This document shows, piece after piece, positions 23,780 through 35,378 of a DNA stretch of 64,000 nucleotides. Each line of letters begins with the position of its first letter. Positions within the stretch are counted from its first letter, which is position 1. The translations under genes and the position numbers were made by a program. Under the pieces are notes generated by a model. That model was not told the DNA's origin. It worked only from the letters and a program-made list of their open reading frames with translations, and searched no databases. Source of the stretch: Corynespora cassiicola (lineage: Eukaryota; Ascomycota; Dothideomycetes; Pleosporales; Corynesporascaceae); contig JAEUWY010000001.1 of assembly GCA_022059125.1 (NCBI GenBank), positions 1,178,001-1,242,000 of the forward strand, in the 5' to 3' direction.

Positions 23780-24451
23780 GCTCCAACGGGAATGTGTTGA
23801 GACGGGACAGAAGGAAATGAAGAAAGCCCAGTGTCTTTAAGGAACTGGTAAGACTCTGCATATCGCTAATGTAGGGCGCATTCGGAAAGCATCAAACTGA
23901 TTAATGGCCGGGTGCCCAGGCTCACGCCAAGTTTTTTCTTGGAGGCGCAGGTGTTAGCGGATAGGCCAACGGCGGTTGTAGGTTTATGGTATTACACGGT
24001 GATGACATTGAAAAGGCTCAACAGATCATATACGACAGTAATTAGGTCCTAATATAGAACATAAGCAGTCTTCCGAGGCTATCATAGGGCTCAAACAAGC
24101 GGGGTTGGTGGTGGGGCCAGAGCTCGCAAAGAAGGATTTCGGGTTCCGAGGCGAATCCTCACTACCCACATGTCGAGTGTTGGCCGAAAGTGCGACAGAT
24201 GGTGGAGTGGGCTCGTTAAAGCTTGAATAGGCAATGTATGCAGGTTTGTTTATTAGTTGCAGACGGATGAGTTCTTTCTCGCCCGCGACGCTGAATTTTA
24301 TATTATGATTATTTGTACACGGGCTGTCGAGTTATAAGGTACTTAAAATGGCGCCGGCCAATGTTGTGATACGGTCGCTGTTGTTGCCCTCCATGGCAAT
24401 CCAACAAGCGCCTTACCACGACGCCACCCAATCTGCCAACCAACAAGACTT
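23780..24451. other. Intergenic, CYP51 3' flank and 7TM promoter
   Basis: About 670 bp between two minus-strand genes. I see no ORF of interest; it must hold the CYP51 terminator and the promoter of the 7TM gene. Confidence 0.5.
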
Positions 24452-26034
24452 CTACGAGCTCACTACGTCCCGCCTTTCCCAGTGGATGTTAGCTGGCTCC
24501 AGCGGTCGTGAAAACATGGTGCTGTAATCTGTGCCCGGCACACCGTTCCTGCCCTGGACATTACTGAAGCGGAAGTTGCGTACCATGGTGGCAGTGATAA
24601 TCTCAAGGTTGACATAGGCAAACTTCTCACCAATACAGCGATGACGACCTCCTCCAAAGGGGAGATAGGCGCTCTTGGTACCCCTAGAGATGCGTCCATA
24701 GCCGTAGTCCACCATTTCGCTTTCGTCGTCTTCCTCCACTTTGCGATTGTCCCAGCGATGTGGGTCCCACTTGGTAGGGTTGGGGAAGTACTGCTCGCTG
24801 TTTGCCGAGATGCCAGGCGATGCAAGGATGGCATGGCCTGGGGGAATGATCCACGAGGTACCGGGGACGGGAAGCGACTTCTTGACGAGGCGCATGATGG
24901 AGTGGATGGCGTTGTGCATGCGCAACGTTTCCTTGACGACGGCGGAATGAAGCGGGAGGCTGTCCAAGTCATCGAACTGCAGCGGTGGCAGATTGCCCTT
25001 GTCGTCGGCAAGGCGGGCCAGCTGCTCCTGGTATAGCTCTTCGCAGATGCGAGGGTCGTTGGCAAGATGCAACAGGATCCATGAGCTGACGTTGGAGGAG
25101 TTGTGCTGGCCGGCCATGAGAATGGTGATCATCACGTTGGCAATCTCCTTGTCCGGCACAGGGCGACCATCCTTGTAGGAACACTGCATGAGATTCCAAA
25201 TCATGTCGCTTGTTGGAGGGGATTTCCCCGCGCGACGGCCGGCTATGATGGTCTCGTAGATTTTGCGCATCTTCAATTGGGCTCGGTCTCGCCTGATGTT
25301 GTGTGGGAATGGCGCGTGGGGCAGTACGAAGTTGATGGGGTTGAAGCCTCCGTCAAGGTCGTGGTACAGGCCGGCAAATTCATTGGTGAGCTTATTGCGT
25401 ACCTCCTGGCCTTGCAAAGCACTGGCGGCGGTGAAGATGGTTATCTGGGCCATAATGGGAGGAATGTTGACCGTGCCAGACTGGCCTTTGAAGTCTCGGG
25501 ATGATTTGATGTAATCGACCACCTCCTTCTCAATCAGCTGCACGTGCGACTTGAGGGCCTCGGTGGTCAAGCCGAGCTTGACAAACCTCTTCTGTTCCAT
25601 CAACTTGGCGTTGGAGCAGTCATAGACGACGTCCTCGCCGAAGACTGGGTTGCACAGCGGGCCGTAGATTTCCTCGGCATTGACGTGCGTCTCCTTGCCA
25701 TTGAAGACAAAGTCGTTGCCTGCGATGCCGAGGTAAACCGTGGTGCTGCGGCCGAGCAGGACGAAGGTGAAGACGTCTCCATGCTAGAGTGAGCATCAGT
25801 GTGTGCGGGGCGGGGTAAAGAAGTCAACAAGAGCAGTACCCTTTCCCGGCAGGCGAAGAGAAACTTGTAGGGGTCCTTGCCATAGGATAGGGCGCTGCCA
25901 AGCCAGGGTATCCAGTGGAAGACGACGGGGGGCTCCGCCCTGTTGGGGAAGAAGAGCTGGCGCACCACGTTGACGACGACGTAGCCAAGGCAGACGGCGA
26001 CGAGGGCGGAGGCGAGGGTGAGGGGGGACGGCAT
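24452..26034 (-). CDS. erg11/cyp51: Sterol 14-alpha-demethylase CYP51 (lanosterol/eburicol demethylase)
   Basis: Two exons, 26034-25840 and 25783-24452, with a 56-bp intron, give 508 residues; an in-frame ATG at 26163 would give 551. An N-terminal hydrophobic ER anchor is followed by [18 protein letters not shown], a hallmark of fungal CYP51. Other marks are [16 protein letters not shown] with the tyrosine (about residue 119) equivalent to Candida Tyr132, the I-helix [31 protein letters not shown], and the heme loop [11 protein letters not shown] with Cys448. It removes the 14-alpha methyl group of eburicol or lanosterol in ergosterol synthesis at the ER and is the target of azoles. The Tyr-equivalent and the YGYG loop are unmutated. 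Whether it is the A, B or C paralogue cannot be told from one window. Confidence 0.95.
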
Positions 26035-27419
26035 GGCGGCGGCGGGGAGGATGAGGAGGAGGAGGGAGAAAAAGGAGAGGAGGGAGAGGAGGGAGAGACG
26101 CCGCGGGTTATGTTGTGAGTGCTGTGCCACGGGCATATACGAGGCAACTGCGCCCGGCGCCAAGAGTTACATCGAGTGAAGGTAATCTCGACACAAGGTG
26201 GATGGTTTCAGATCACTCGACTCGACTTGTCTACTCCAGATGGCCCCAGATGGCTCTACACTCAGTTCTACCTACACGCACGGCACAGGGCGTCCGTCTC
26301 CCACCACAGCAGCGCCTGGACCCGTTGGCCGTCGCTCGCCGACTCGCTACCATATGACAATGAGTATACCACCACCTGACACACATACGTTTAGCTGATT
26401 CTCACAACATAATGGCTCTCCTTTTCTCCAATTGTGCTGAATACTTCCTAGCATCTCCGAGCCGTCACCTCGCTCATCAATGACCTTCTACCCATGCACT
26501 TCGATCCCAACCCTGCCATCTCGATCTGCAGACTCCAGAGCATGTCATTGTCCCAACCGTCGCGCCCCACCTCTACTCTTCGGTTAAGTGCTCCAACGCT
26601 CTCTGCACCCGATGTCAAGCTCCTATCAGTCCCATGCAAGGGCTCCACACGCTCCATTCATCCCGCTAGTCCCATTGCAGCTTGGCGGTGACACCCAGCC
26701 TGGAAGCCGACCCGAGTATGGGGAGTACATTGCGAGCTCGGTTGCGAGACTTTGGGCAAAGCGTGCGCGCACAACGCGCGGTCCTGCATTGGACTTATTT
26801 CGAAATGTTGGGGACCTGTGCGTGGGGGTTCGGCGGTTCGCTTGGACGCACTGCGGATTGCATGCCGAGGGCGGAGAGGGGGTGACAGGTACTTTGGCTT
26901 CGGGACTTGAGTACCGAAAAGAGCCGCGTACGTCACGGCTGTTCCGGGTATCCGCACGTGATGGGCGGGGAATATCGAAGTTTCCCCTCCACCTGTTCTC
27001 GTTGTGGATGGGTATTTGTGTGGGTTTCTTTGCCATTGTTTCCATGCGGGTGATTGTGATTCGAAGTTTTAGGTTATGCACCTCGCCGTTCGCTGGTTTA
27101 GACGACAGGTTGGTCAAGTGTGGAAAGCACGTTTGGAGAGGGGGATGATGCGACAAGCGAATGATGATTCTTACGGATGTCTAGATCGCACGCTGTTTAA
27201 GACAGCTATACATTATTCTAGATCCATATAACGTTGGTATCATAGCACGATCAGACCGGTACGCCAGTAAAGTGTTGTACAGTAGAAGAAGACAGGCAGG
27301 AAGATAGGACGACTGGCAAAGATTAACTTGAGTTCTCGATGGCGATCAGATGCCCATCTATTGTGCGCATGGCATCTGCTGGATTGATTTGTCCACCACT
27401 TCGAATCCTTTGTCACGTC
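26035..27419. other. CYP51 upstream region
   Basis: About 1.4 kb between the CYP51 start and the 3' end of the next minus-strand gene. Two long ORFs on opposite strands (26588-27148 plus, 26626-27156 minus) cover the same bases and have no motif, so both are discounted. The CYP51 promoter lies here. I recognise no repeated insertion unit such as those linked to CYP51 overexpression. Confidence 0.5.
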
Positions 27420-28845
27420 TCAACGATAACCTGGCCCTCCGGTACGATCTAGAACTCCTAATCCTTCTACCGTAACGTCACTGCCTTTTCTCAATGCAGG
27501 TTGCGGGACGCCCAAGCCCATGCGCTCCTTTTCTTGAAGCTGTTGGCGTCGCATGAGCTCCTCAATCTGTCGTTGCCTGGCCTTTGCTGCTAGTTCTCCA
27601 AAGGGGTCAAACCGGTCACTATCAGGGTCCTGGAACGGATTCTTGACCCAGCTTCCGCGATCAGTCAGGGTAGTGGAGCGCGGCCTACCCCTGAGAACGT
27701 CGTAGGCCTTGTTCAAAGGGGGGTCCGCAAAGGGATTTGGTGTTGGGGGGATCCGTGAGCGATTGCGATCCGTGGATACAGTTTCTGGCCGTTCGTAGTG
27801 TCCTGCTCCAAAGAGCGAGGGGGCCGCTGATGACTTGGTCATGTGCGTGTCGCCCGCGGACATGGCGACATGTATCGTTTCTGGCTGCGCGAGGCTGCCG
27901 TGGTTGCTTGGGTTGAAAGCATCCTCTGCGTGGGGCATGCTTCTTTCTGTATTCCTGCGACGTCGCCGCCGCATGAAGATGAATGCACCGATCAGAAGCG
28001 CAACTCCGCCTAAAAAGATGTCAGTCGGATTGACTCAATGGAAGAGAGTGGAACAAACCCAAGACGGTAAAGGTAATCAAAGCGGCTTCGGCGCCCTTGC
28101 TCATCCCCCCACCTCCACTACTGGACGACTTTTGTGGAGGACGGTCATTCCCCACATCAGCACCACCTCCCTGAAAATCAGATTGTGGGGTCTCCGAGGG
28201 TCCAACCGAAGTAGTTGCGGTCGGTATAATCGGCGCTGCATTTTTACTTGAGAAGCTTGAATCCAAGGAGACCGTTGTCGTGATAGAGGGGCGTGGTTCA
28301 TCTAACGTTGTAGATCCCTGCGTCATCTGCTCCGCCGGTACACTGCTGGGCTGAGACGTAGGCCTTGGCGCGAACTCTGCAGGCGAGGATCCGGGCGGAG
28401 CAGAGGATATTTGACTAGCGGCTGGTGCAGATGATTCGGATGGTGCAGAAGCTGCAGGGGGAGCAGGAGGTGATGGTTCGGAGGATATCTGTGCTGGTGC
28501 TGAAGTTGCTGCTGCTGACGGTGGCGGTGCGGGAGCAGCGCCAGAGACAGCGGGTGCTCCAGACTCAACAGGCGACGGTGGTTCTTCTTCTTCTTCTTCT
28601 TCTCCGGCCTCCCCCTGAGCGTCAGCAGGAAACTCTTCTTCATCAGGGGATGGCGAGTCCTCTGATTCGGATCCTGAACCTACAGTTGACGGACTACTGA
28701 AAGGTGAATCCGGACTTTCAGGTCCTTCTTCCTCCTCTGAATCTTCTTCGACCTCAGGAGCCACGGATGGGGCTGGCGCCTGACGCCTGACATGCCTAGG
28801 AAATATCTTGATGGGCGACGGGCGCCGACGTTGATAGTAAGACAT
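27420..28845 (-). CDS. Single-pass membrane protein with Ser/Pro/Ala-rich region
   Basis: Two exons, 28845-28059 and 28009-27420, with a 49-bp intron in the membrane span, give 458 residues. Residues 1-250 are dominated by Glu, Ser, Pro and Ala (low complexity, likely O-glycosylated if extracellular). A Gly-rich stretch leads into one hydrophobic span of about 20 residues ending at RRRRRR, then about 180 charged residues. The layout resembles Mid2/Wsc-like wall sensors, but there is no obvious signal peptide and no WSC domain, so the name stays descriptive. Topology by the positive-inside rule puts the RRRRRR side in the cytoplasm. Function is unknown. A start further downstream is possible but no better candidate was seen. 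Confidence 0.72.
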
Positions 28846-30410
28846 GGTGGATTGACAGTAGTATTAGAAAGAAGATAAGAGATCGCACACACGCTCCAGA
28901 GCGCACATTAAAGGAAACAAAACACTAAAAGGGAGAGAGAATCGAAAGAAGAGATCCGCTCAACGGAAAGGAAAGAATGATCTGATTTTCTTGACGGAAA
29001 AGGAGATGTCCCAGGCACCGAGGCGAGAGCAAAGAGAAAGAAAGGGAACTACGGGCAACGGGGGTCCCGATACTTTACGTGCGGGCAGCGTTTGGGGACG
29101 GTTGCCGCTGTCTACGTCTCCTCCTTCATCCACTGTCTCTAATCCTCAGATAGGTGGGTCTGCCTGGGGCTAGTCTTCGGGAGCAGAGCGCCCAGATACG
29201 CGACCTCGAAACGAATTGGAGGTCAATTCAACCAAGATCTGCGCCCTCGAAACTGAGGCTGGAATACGGCCAAGACGTGACAGGTAGCAAGTCAAGGCAA
29301 GTGACAGCGATTTCCATGCTGCTGGTAGGGGGTGTAGCCACCAGTGTTGACGTCGAGGATGGGGAGTGGCTAGACCCGAGACAGCTTGGCAGTTTTACTA
29401 GTCAATGTGACACAATGCGGGAATCAGCAACGCCACGGCCATCCTGTTGCGGAATCCTATACAAGCAATCCTCTAAATGGCTAGCGGCGTGACAAGACAC
29501 GGCTCTTGCAATGTGATTTGCGAGATAATGACGCCGTTGCGTTGACAGCTGCAGCGGACAGTCCCCGCAATAACACAGGAGCCGACGTAGGAGCGGAGAG
29601 CCTCCGAGCGCTTCGAATAAAGGCAAGTAGAGGATAGAAAAAAGCCGTTTAGATTAATTGGACGTGAATCTATGTGATGCCGGCTCGTTTCCCTGAGGAG
29701 AATAAGATCAAAAGCGCCGCGGCGGCTGGCTTGGGAACGGTGAGAAGGGTTGGGAGGCACGGGCCAAACCCTGGATCGACAGGGAGGGACCAAAACGGCT
29801 AAATCTCCACGTGACCCACCGGATTGACGGTTACCCGCAAGACAAGGAGGATATTCAGGCATCCGGTTCGAGATTTGGAATTCCTCCGAACGTTACCTGG
29901 CGATCAATTACGGCCAAGTCAAAACCAAGAGATTTGTTTGCGTTGCCATGCTCCTCAAGAAGGATGCCCATTACCAAGCTTCCTACCCAAGGAAGCATTC
30001 AAGAAAGCTCGAAATATCAGAAAGAAAGATGAATCGACATCAAAAGCCGGAAGCCTGACATGTGGAGCGCACCAATGTTACAAGGGAAGTGGAGCCACCA
30101 ACTCCGCCTCCATTTTGCCCACTCCGCATCACCACAGTGTCGTGTGCCCACTTGCTCCATCAGTACACCCCAATGTATCAAGCGTTCAGGTTTGTTTGAT
30201 CAGGTGTTCAAGCTTCGCCACCAAGCCTTGGTGACGTCGCTTAGCATTAATGCATAGGCCCCGAAAGATTTCAAATCAGGCGAGGAACATGTCGCTCGCA
30301 ATGCGCATGCTAGCTAAAATTACAAGCCAAAGTGGAGAATATGAAGGCCTTTTGGGAATGGCTGATAAATGCGGAGCGCAGATCCCCCAAAGGCGCCAGC
30401 GCCTCTATAA
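28846..30410. other. Intergenic, no gene recognised
   Basis: About 1.56 kb between two minus-strand genes, containing the promoter of the single-pass protein gene and the terminator of the ABC transporter. The ORFs present are up to 136 codons, overlap one another and carry no motif. Confidence 0.5.
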
Positions 30411-33400
30411 TCATGACGGAATGCTCTTGTCTAAGCTCTGTCCCAAACACATTTCATAGTACATGCCTCGTTTCGCCTATACAAGGTCAGTGATGCAGAG
30501 TGGACGGGTGTGGTCGTGCTTACGAGGAGGTGAGAATGAGTCCCCATTTCCGCCACCTTGCCCTTTGCAAAAACACAAATCAAATTGGCGTCCTTGATGG
30601 TGCTCAGACGATGTGCGACAGCAATAGTTGTCCGACCGCTTTGCGCCTTCTCCAATGCAGCCTGCACTACTCGCTCAGACTCCGTGTCAAGGGCGCTAGT
30701 CGCCTCATCCAAGAGAAGTAGTCGTGGTTGGCGAATCAGTGCGCGGGCGATCGCAAGACGTTGGCGCTGGCCTATGAGCAAGTTAGCAATGCGCTGAAGC
30801 AGGGCTGAACGAGACGTACCACCACTGAGCTGGGTTCCTTTGTTACCGCAAAGCGTCCCAAAACCTTCGGGTAAAGACTGAATGAAATCGAATATGTTGG
30901 ACTGCCGAGCGGCCTCTTCAACCTGTGCATCGGTGACATCACCCTCGAGACCCATGGCGATGTTGTCACGGACAGAGCCTTGATATAGCACCGGCTCCTG
31001 CTGGACCAAGGCGACGTTGCTCCGATACTTCTTGGGACAGAGATCAGTCAATGCATTTCCGTCCATGGCAATACAACCCGAGGTAGGATCATAGAAACGT
31101 TCCAGCAGGCTGATCATCGTGCTCTTGCCACAACCGCTGGCACCGACGAAAGCAATGAATGAACCGGGACGAGCCTGTACATGTCAGATGGATAGGCGGA
31201 TGCAACTGTTGCGACATACCTCAATGTTGATTTCATCCAGGACCTTTGCCTTCGGGCGCGACTTGTATGCAAATGTGAGGTCTTGTGCTTGGATATGAGC
31301 CGGTCCTTTGTCGCTCCCGTTATCGTGAGGAGGCTTGGATGGGTCTTCTTGAACGGCTGGTTTGAGCCTCCGAAGCCAGAATACGTAGTTGGCTGCAGTT
31401 GTCGCCTGGAAAACAGTTAGCTCGATCCATCACAAAAGAGAAATTTGCTAGGACACACCTTGGTAATACTCGAAGTATATGAGAAAAACTGAGCAGCAGC
31501 CTCGCCGGAGAAGATGACAGCAATGAAAACAGTAAAGAATTGGCTTGTAGTGTATTCGCCATAACTGATCAAGCGACCGCCGTACCAAAACCCAAGAGCC
31601 ATCGCAAGGAAGGAGATTGATTGGGTGAGGCTGTACCAGAACATGGTCCAGATCAAAGATTTCATCGACTTCTGTGCGACACCAAGGAGGCGCTCGGTAT
31701 ACTTGTGAATGACGAAACGTTCGATAGCTAGCGAAGAAACAGTGCGGATGGCGGAGACAGCCTCTGCGGCTAGAGAAGCACTGCTAGAAAAGCGCTTTCC
31801 GGTATCCTCTTCTAGCTTGAATTCCAGCCTGATGCGAAGATAACCGCAGACAATCACTGTACTCATTAGCTTCCATGAGTTAGGTCAGGAGTAGCTATTG
31901 CTTACTGAGAGGCAGAGCACCAAAGACAATGGTCAAACCCAACTTCCACCCGATGATGATTGCCAGGATTGAGCTGGAGAGAACGTTCACGATGTTGATC
32001 AGGATTAACATGATATTGAAACCGAGACTGCAAATGGATTTCAACGTCAGAATAAAAAGCCCCTGTGACACATAGACATGGACATGTGACAACTTACAGC
32101 TCGAGTAAGCTATTCGGGTAGTTGGATAAGTGGGAGGCCAAAGCTCCCGTTGCATTCTCCTCTTGGTCGAAAAAATCCATATCCTGCTTGAGAAGCAGCT
32201 CGAATATCTCTAGTCGATATCGTCGAGAAACGTTTTGGGCGACAATATTACTTGCCCATCCGACTGCGGCGTACACGAAAAGGTTTCCGAGGGCGACAAC
32301 GAAAAACATGAGGGAGTAAAAGTCTCCCTGAGACACTGCACGATCGGATGATAGCTGAAAGGCCTCGGTGACACGTGCGAAGAGGATAGCCTGGGCGGGA
32401 TATGTTGCTCCTGAAAAGAGTTAGAATTGCAAAAGTCATCGAAACATGGAACACACCTCCAGCAAAAGATGCAATGGTCAGAATTAGCAACCAGGGCCAT
32501 AAGTCGCGTTGCTCCCATATGACGATGCAGATGCACTTGATGAGGTTGTAGTTGATGCCGTCTCCCGAAGACTGCTTTGCCGTTTCGCCGTACAGAGAGC
32601 CGACTTGGGTCTGTGTTCGGACCAATGCCACTCTATCCTTCTCGCCCTCACCATCGGAGTTATCCGTATCATCAGAGCCTCCAAGATCTTGAGCTTTGAC
32701 CAATCTGGTGTATGCTCCGTCCGCCTCGAGCAACTCGTCGTGGGTACCTTGCTCGATCACAGCGCCATTGGACATGACTGCAATGTTATCGGCATTTCGG
32801 ATGGTTGCGAGCTTGTGGGCGATGATGATGGTAGTCCTATCTCTCGACACGCGATCAAGAGCCTGTTGGACAATGTGTTCGGCTTTCGGGTCCAGAGCGG
32901 ATGTCGCCTCGTCTAGCAGCAGAACCTTGGGATCCGAGCTATGAGAGGTCAGTATTTTTCGCGAAAGTAGGCGCAATAATAAACGTACACAATACTTCGA
33001 GCGATGGCTATTCGCTGCTTCTGACCGCCACTCAGCATCATTGCTCGCTCTCCAACTTGTGTCTCATATCCGTTAGGCAGTCGATCGATAAATTCGTCGG
33101 CATAAGCAGCTTTGCATGCTTTTTCGACTAGGCTTCGTTGTTCCGCATCGCTCAGACGAGACTTTTCAGTTCCGTAGAGTCCATATGCTACGTTCTCGTA
33201 TACAGTGCCGCTGAAGAGAACCGGTTCCTGTTGTACTAATCGGACGTGCGTTCGGAGCCATCGTAGATCAAGGTCTCTAATGTCGACTCCATCAAGTTGA
33301 ATGAAGCCACTGTCGTGGTCGTACCAGCGTTCTAAAGGTTTAGCTTCGTACCAGGCAAGTTGGGGGTAAATGGCGTACCAATAAGGCCTACAATAGTAGA

Positions 33401-34881
33401 TTTGCCCGACCCCGAAGCACCCACCAATGCCGTTGTTTTATTTGATGGTATAGATAGCGTCAATCCTTTCAGTACCTGGGTATCTGGCCTCGCAGGATAG
33501 GCAAAACGCACATCACTGACTTCGATGTGGCCGTGGCAGTGGTCAGGAACCTTTCCCTCCGCCAGCGGATCGATCTCGCTTTTGCGGTCGATTGTCTTGA
33601 AGAGCTCAGCTGCGTTCGAAGAGGCCTTTGTAAGGGCTATGACTTGGGGCGCTATTTGGGTCATGGCAGTCGCGGCTACGATGACTGCAAGGATGACGGT
33701 GAAAACATCACCCGACTCGGCGATCTCTCCACTAGCATACATCCGGATGCCCTGCCAGAATGCGAGGCCATAGCCAGAGTATATGCAGAAAAACTCTGCC
33801 GAAAATAGTACGGCATAGTTCTTAGACTTCTTCATTCCGACCTGCATAGCGTCTCCTAGGAATCTGTCGTACTGCCTGGCCAGGCGGGGGTGGAGCCAGA
33901 ATGCGTCAACAGTACGCATAGTGGAGAAAACCTCCTCGGCCAATAGACCAGCTTTCCCGTATATCGAAAGAATCAAGTTCTCGTACTTGGAATCAACGCC
34001 AACGCATATGCCCGTCACGACAATGATCGTAGGCACAATGCATATAGTGATGAGCGTGAGTTTCCATTGGATGGCGAATGCGATGACAAAAGCGGCAACA
34101 AACTGCGAGACGGCCTGTATAGTGAGCGTGAGCTTTTCCGATATTCCATTGTTGACATTGTTGGTGTTTGTAGTCGCTTGGGCAGTGACGGAGCCAGCTT
34201 CAGAAGAATCGAAAAAGGCAATGTTCTGCCGAAGCGTGCGCTCAATAAAGTCTATACGAAGTGCCTTTGTCGTGCGGATTGCCGAGATCGATATGGCTAC
34301 CGAGTGGATATCTAAAAAAGGTATAAGTAAATAAATACACGTCTGCTGGAATGCCATCTACTCACAGAAAAGGCCAAACTTGGCTATGAAGAGGTAGACA
34401 AAGTACAAACTACAGCATCCTTAGTTGGCGACATCGGGTGGACCATGGCATGCTTACGTGTACTTGTTCACTTCAGAACGATATTTCTCTGGGCTAAGGA
34501 CCCCTGTGGCAAAGTTGGTAAAGCTGCATGACGCCAATGAGCCTCGATTCCTGAACTGGGGCGAGCGACCTACGAAGTCACGAATTTGCCGAATATCAGG
34601 TCCATCAGCGGTAGCAGAGTACCGGCTGCGATTGCCGCCACAAAGGCAATGCCATTCAGAACCCAGGACTTCCTGTCTGCATAGGAGAATACTCGCTAGA
34701 GTGAAGACGTCAGAGAATCGGAACATTCCGAAAAAGGTCGTCCCGGCCAAAAATAATCGGCCGACAGGGGTAACATGCACAAGGCTATACTTACAAGGTA
34801 CGGGTTTTTTGCACCCTTTTCGGGCACCTTGGCTGCCTGGTCGTCTGCTGGATCGTCTTTCTCCATGGCAGAAGATGGCAT
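30411..34881 (-). CDS. Full-length MDR-type ABC transporter (ABCB, Pmd1/Mdr1-like)
   Basis: Fourteen exons rebuilt with thirteen introns of 45-99 bp; the coding sequence closes at 3,765 nt, or 1,254 residues, organised TMD-NBD-TMD-NBD. NBD1 has Walker [10 protein letters not shown] (about residue 404), signature LSGGQ (about 517) and [14 protein letters not shown]2 has GASGCGKST (about 1042), LSGGQ (about 1147) and [12 protein letters not shown]. The last exon encodes [10 protein letters not shown], the usual C-terminal end of this family. Exon boundaries from the start: 34881-34795, 34695-34574, 34523-34458, 34409-34366, 34311-33379, 33331-32989, 32938-32457, 32410-32098, 32027-31906, 31856-31459, 31405-31220, 31174-30820, 30771-30524, 30476-30411. 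It likely exports hydrophobic drugs or metabolites at the plasma membrane. It is divergent from a Zn2Cys6 regulator and lies about 4 kb from CYP51. Confidence 0.93.
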
Positions 34882-35378
34882 GAAATTAGAGCGATGGAAA
34901 GTAATGCTCAGAGGCTGGTGCTGAGCGAGTAGACATAGAAACTCTCCATCGCACTTCCGCACTTAGACCAAGGCGAATCGCATCCCGCGGGCGCCGCGAC
35001 CCGATCGACGCGGCGCGAGGAGCTGCCTAAACTAGGTTTGTCATGATGTCTTGGATGCGATGAAAGCGAAGACAATTGCTCGGCATCGCCCGGCAGAATC
35101 ACATGATTTTGCCCACCTTGGCCCCCAGGCTCTAGGCTGCCATTTGACATCTACACATTCATCTCGCCCTTGAGGAGATTAGAATTAATTTTGCATCCGA
35201 AAGTCTAACTCCATTCACCTCGGCCGCCCTTCGACGTTGCCATGCAAGGGCGCATCCCTCAGCGAGCCCCAAGGTCATGACATAATCAGCCCTAAGTCGA
35301 CTTGGCGTTCGGGACCCGAGAACCCCGTATATTCCACACTCCCTGACGACTCTTCGTGTAGCCTCCAATAACCTCTTC
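34882..35378. promoter_or_regulatory. Shared divergent promoter, ABC transporter and Zn2Cys6 regulator
   Basis: 497 bp between divergent starts. It is G+C-rich near 34980-35030, with a CCGCGG core at about 34985. No repeated CGG dyad was identified. Co-regulation of the pair is inference from layout only. Confidence 0.55.

Noticed and set aside
24641..25504. Plus-strand ORFs within CYP51
   Set aside because: Antisense to a strongly supported CYP51 exon.
26588..27156. Overlapping ORFs of 186 (plus) and 176 (minus) codons upstream of CYP51
   Set aside because: They cover the same bases on opposite strands with no domain or splice support; at most one could be real and neither looks coding.
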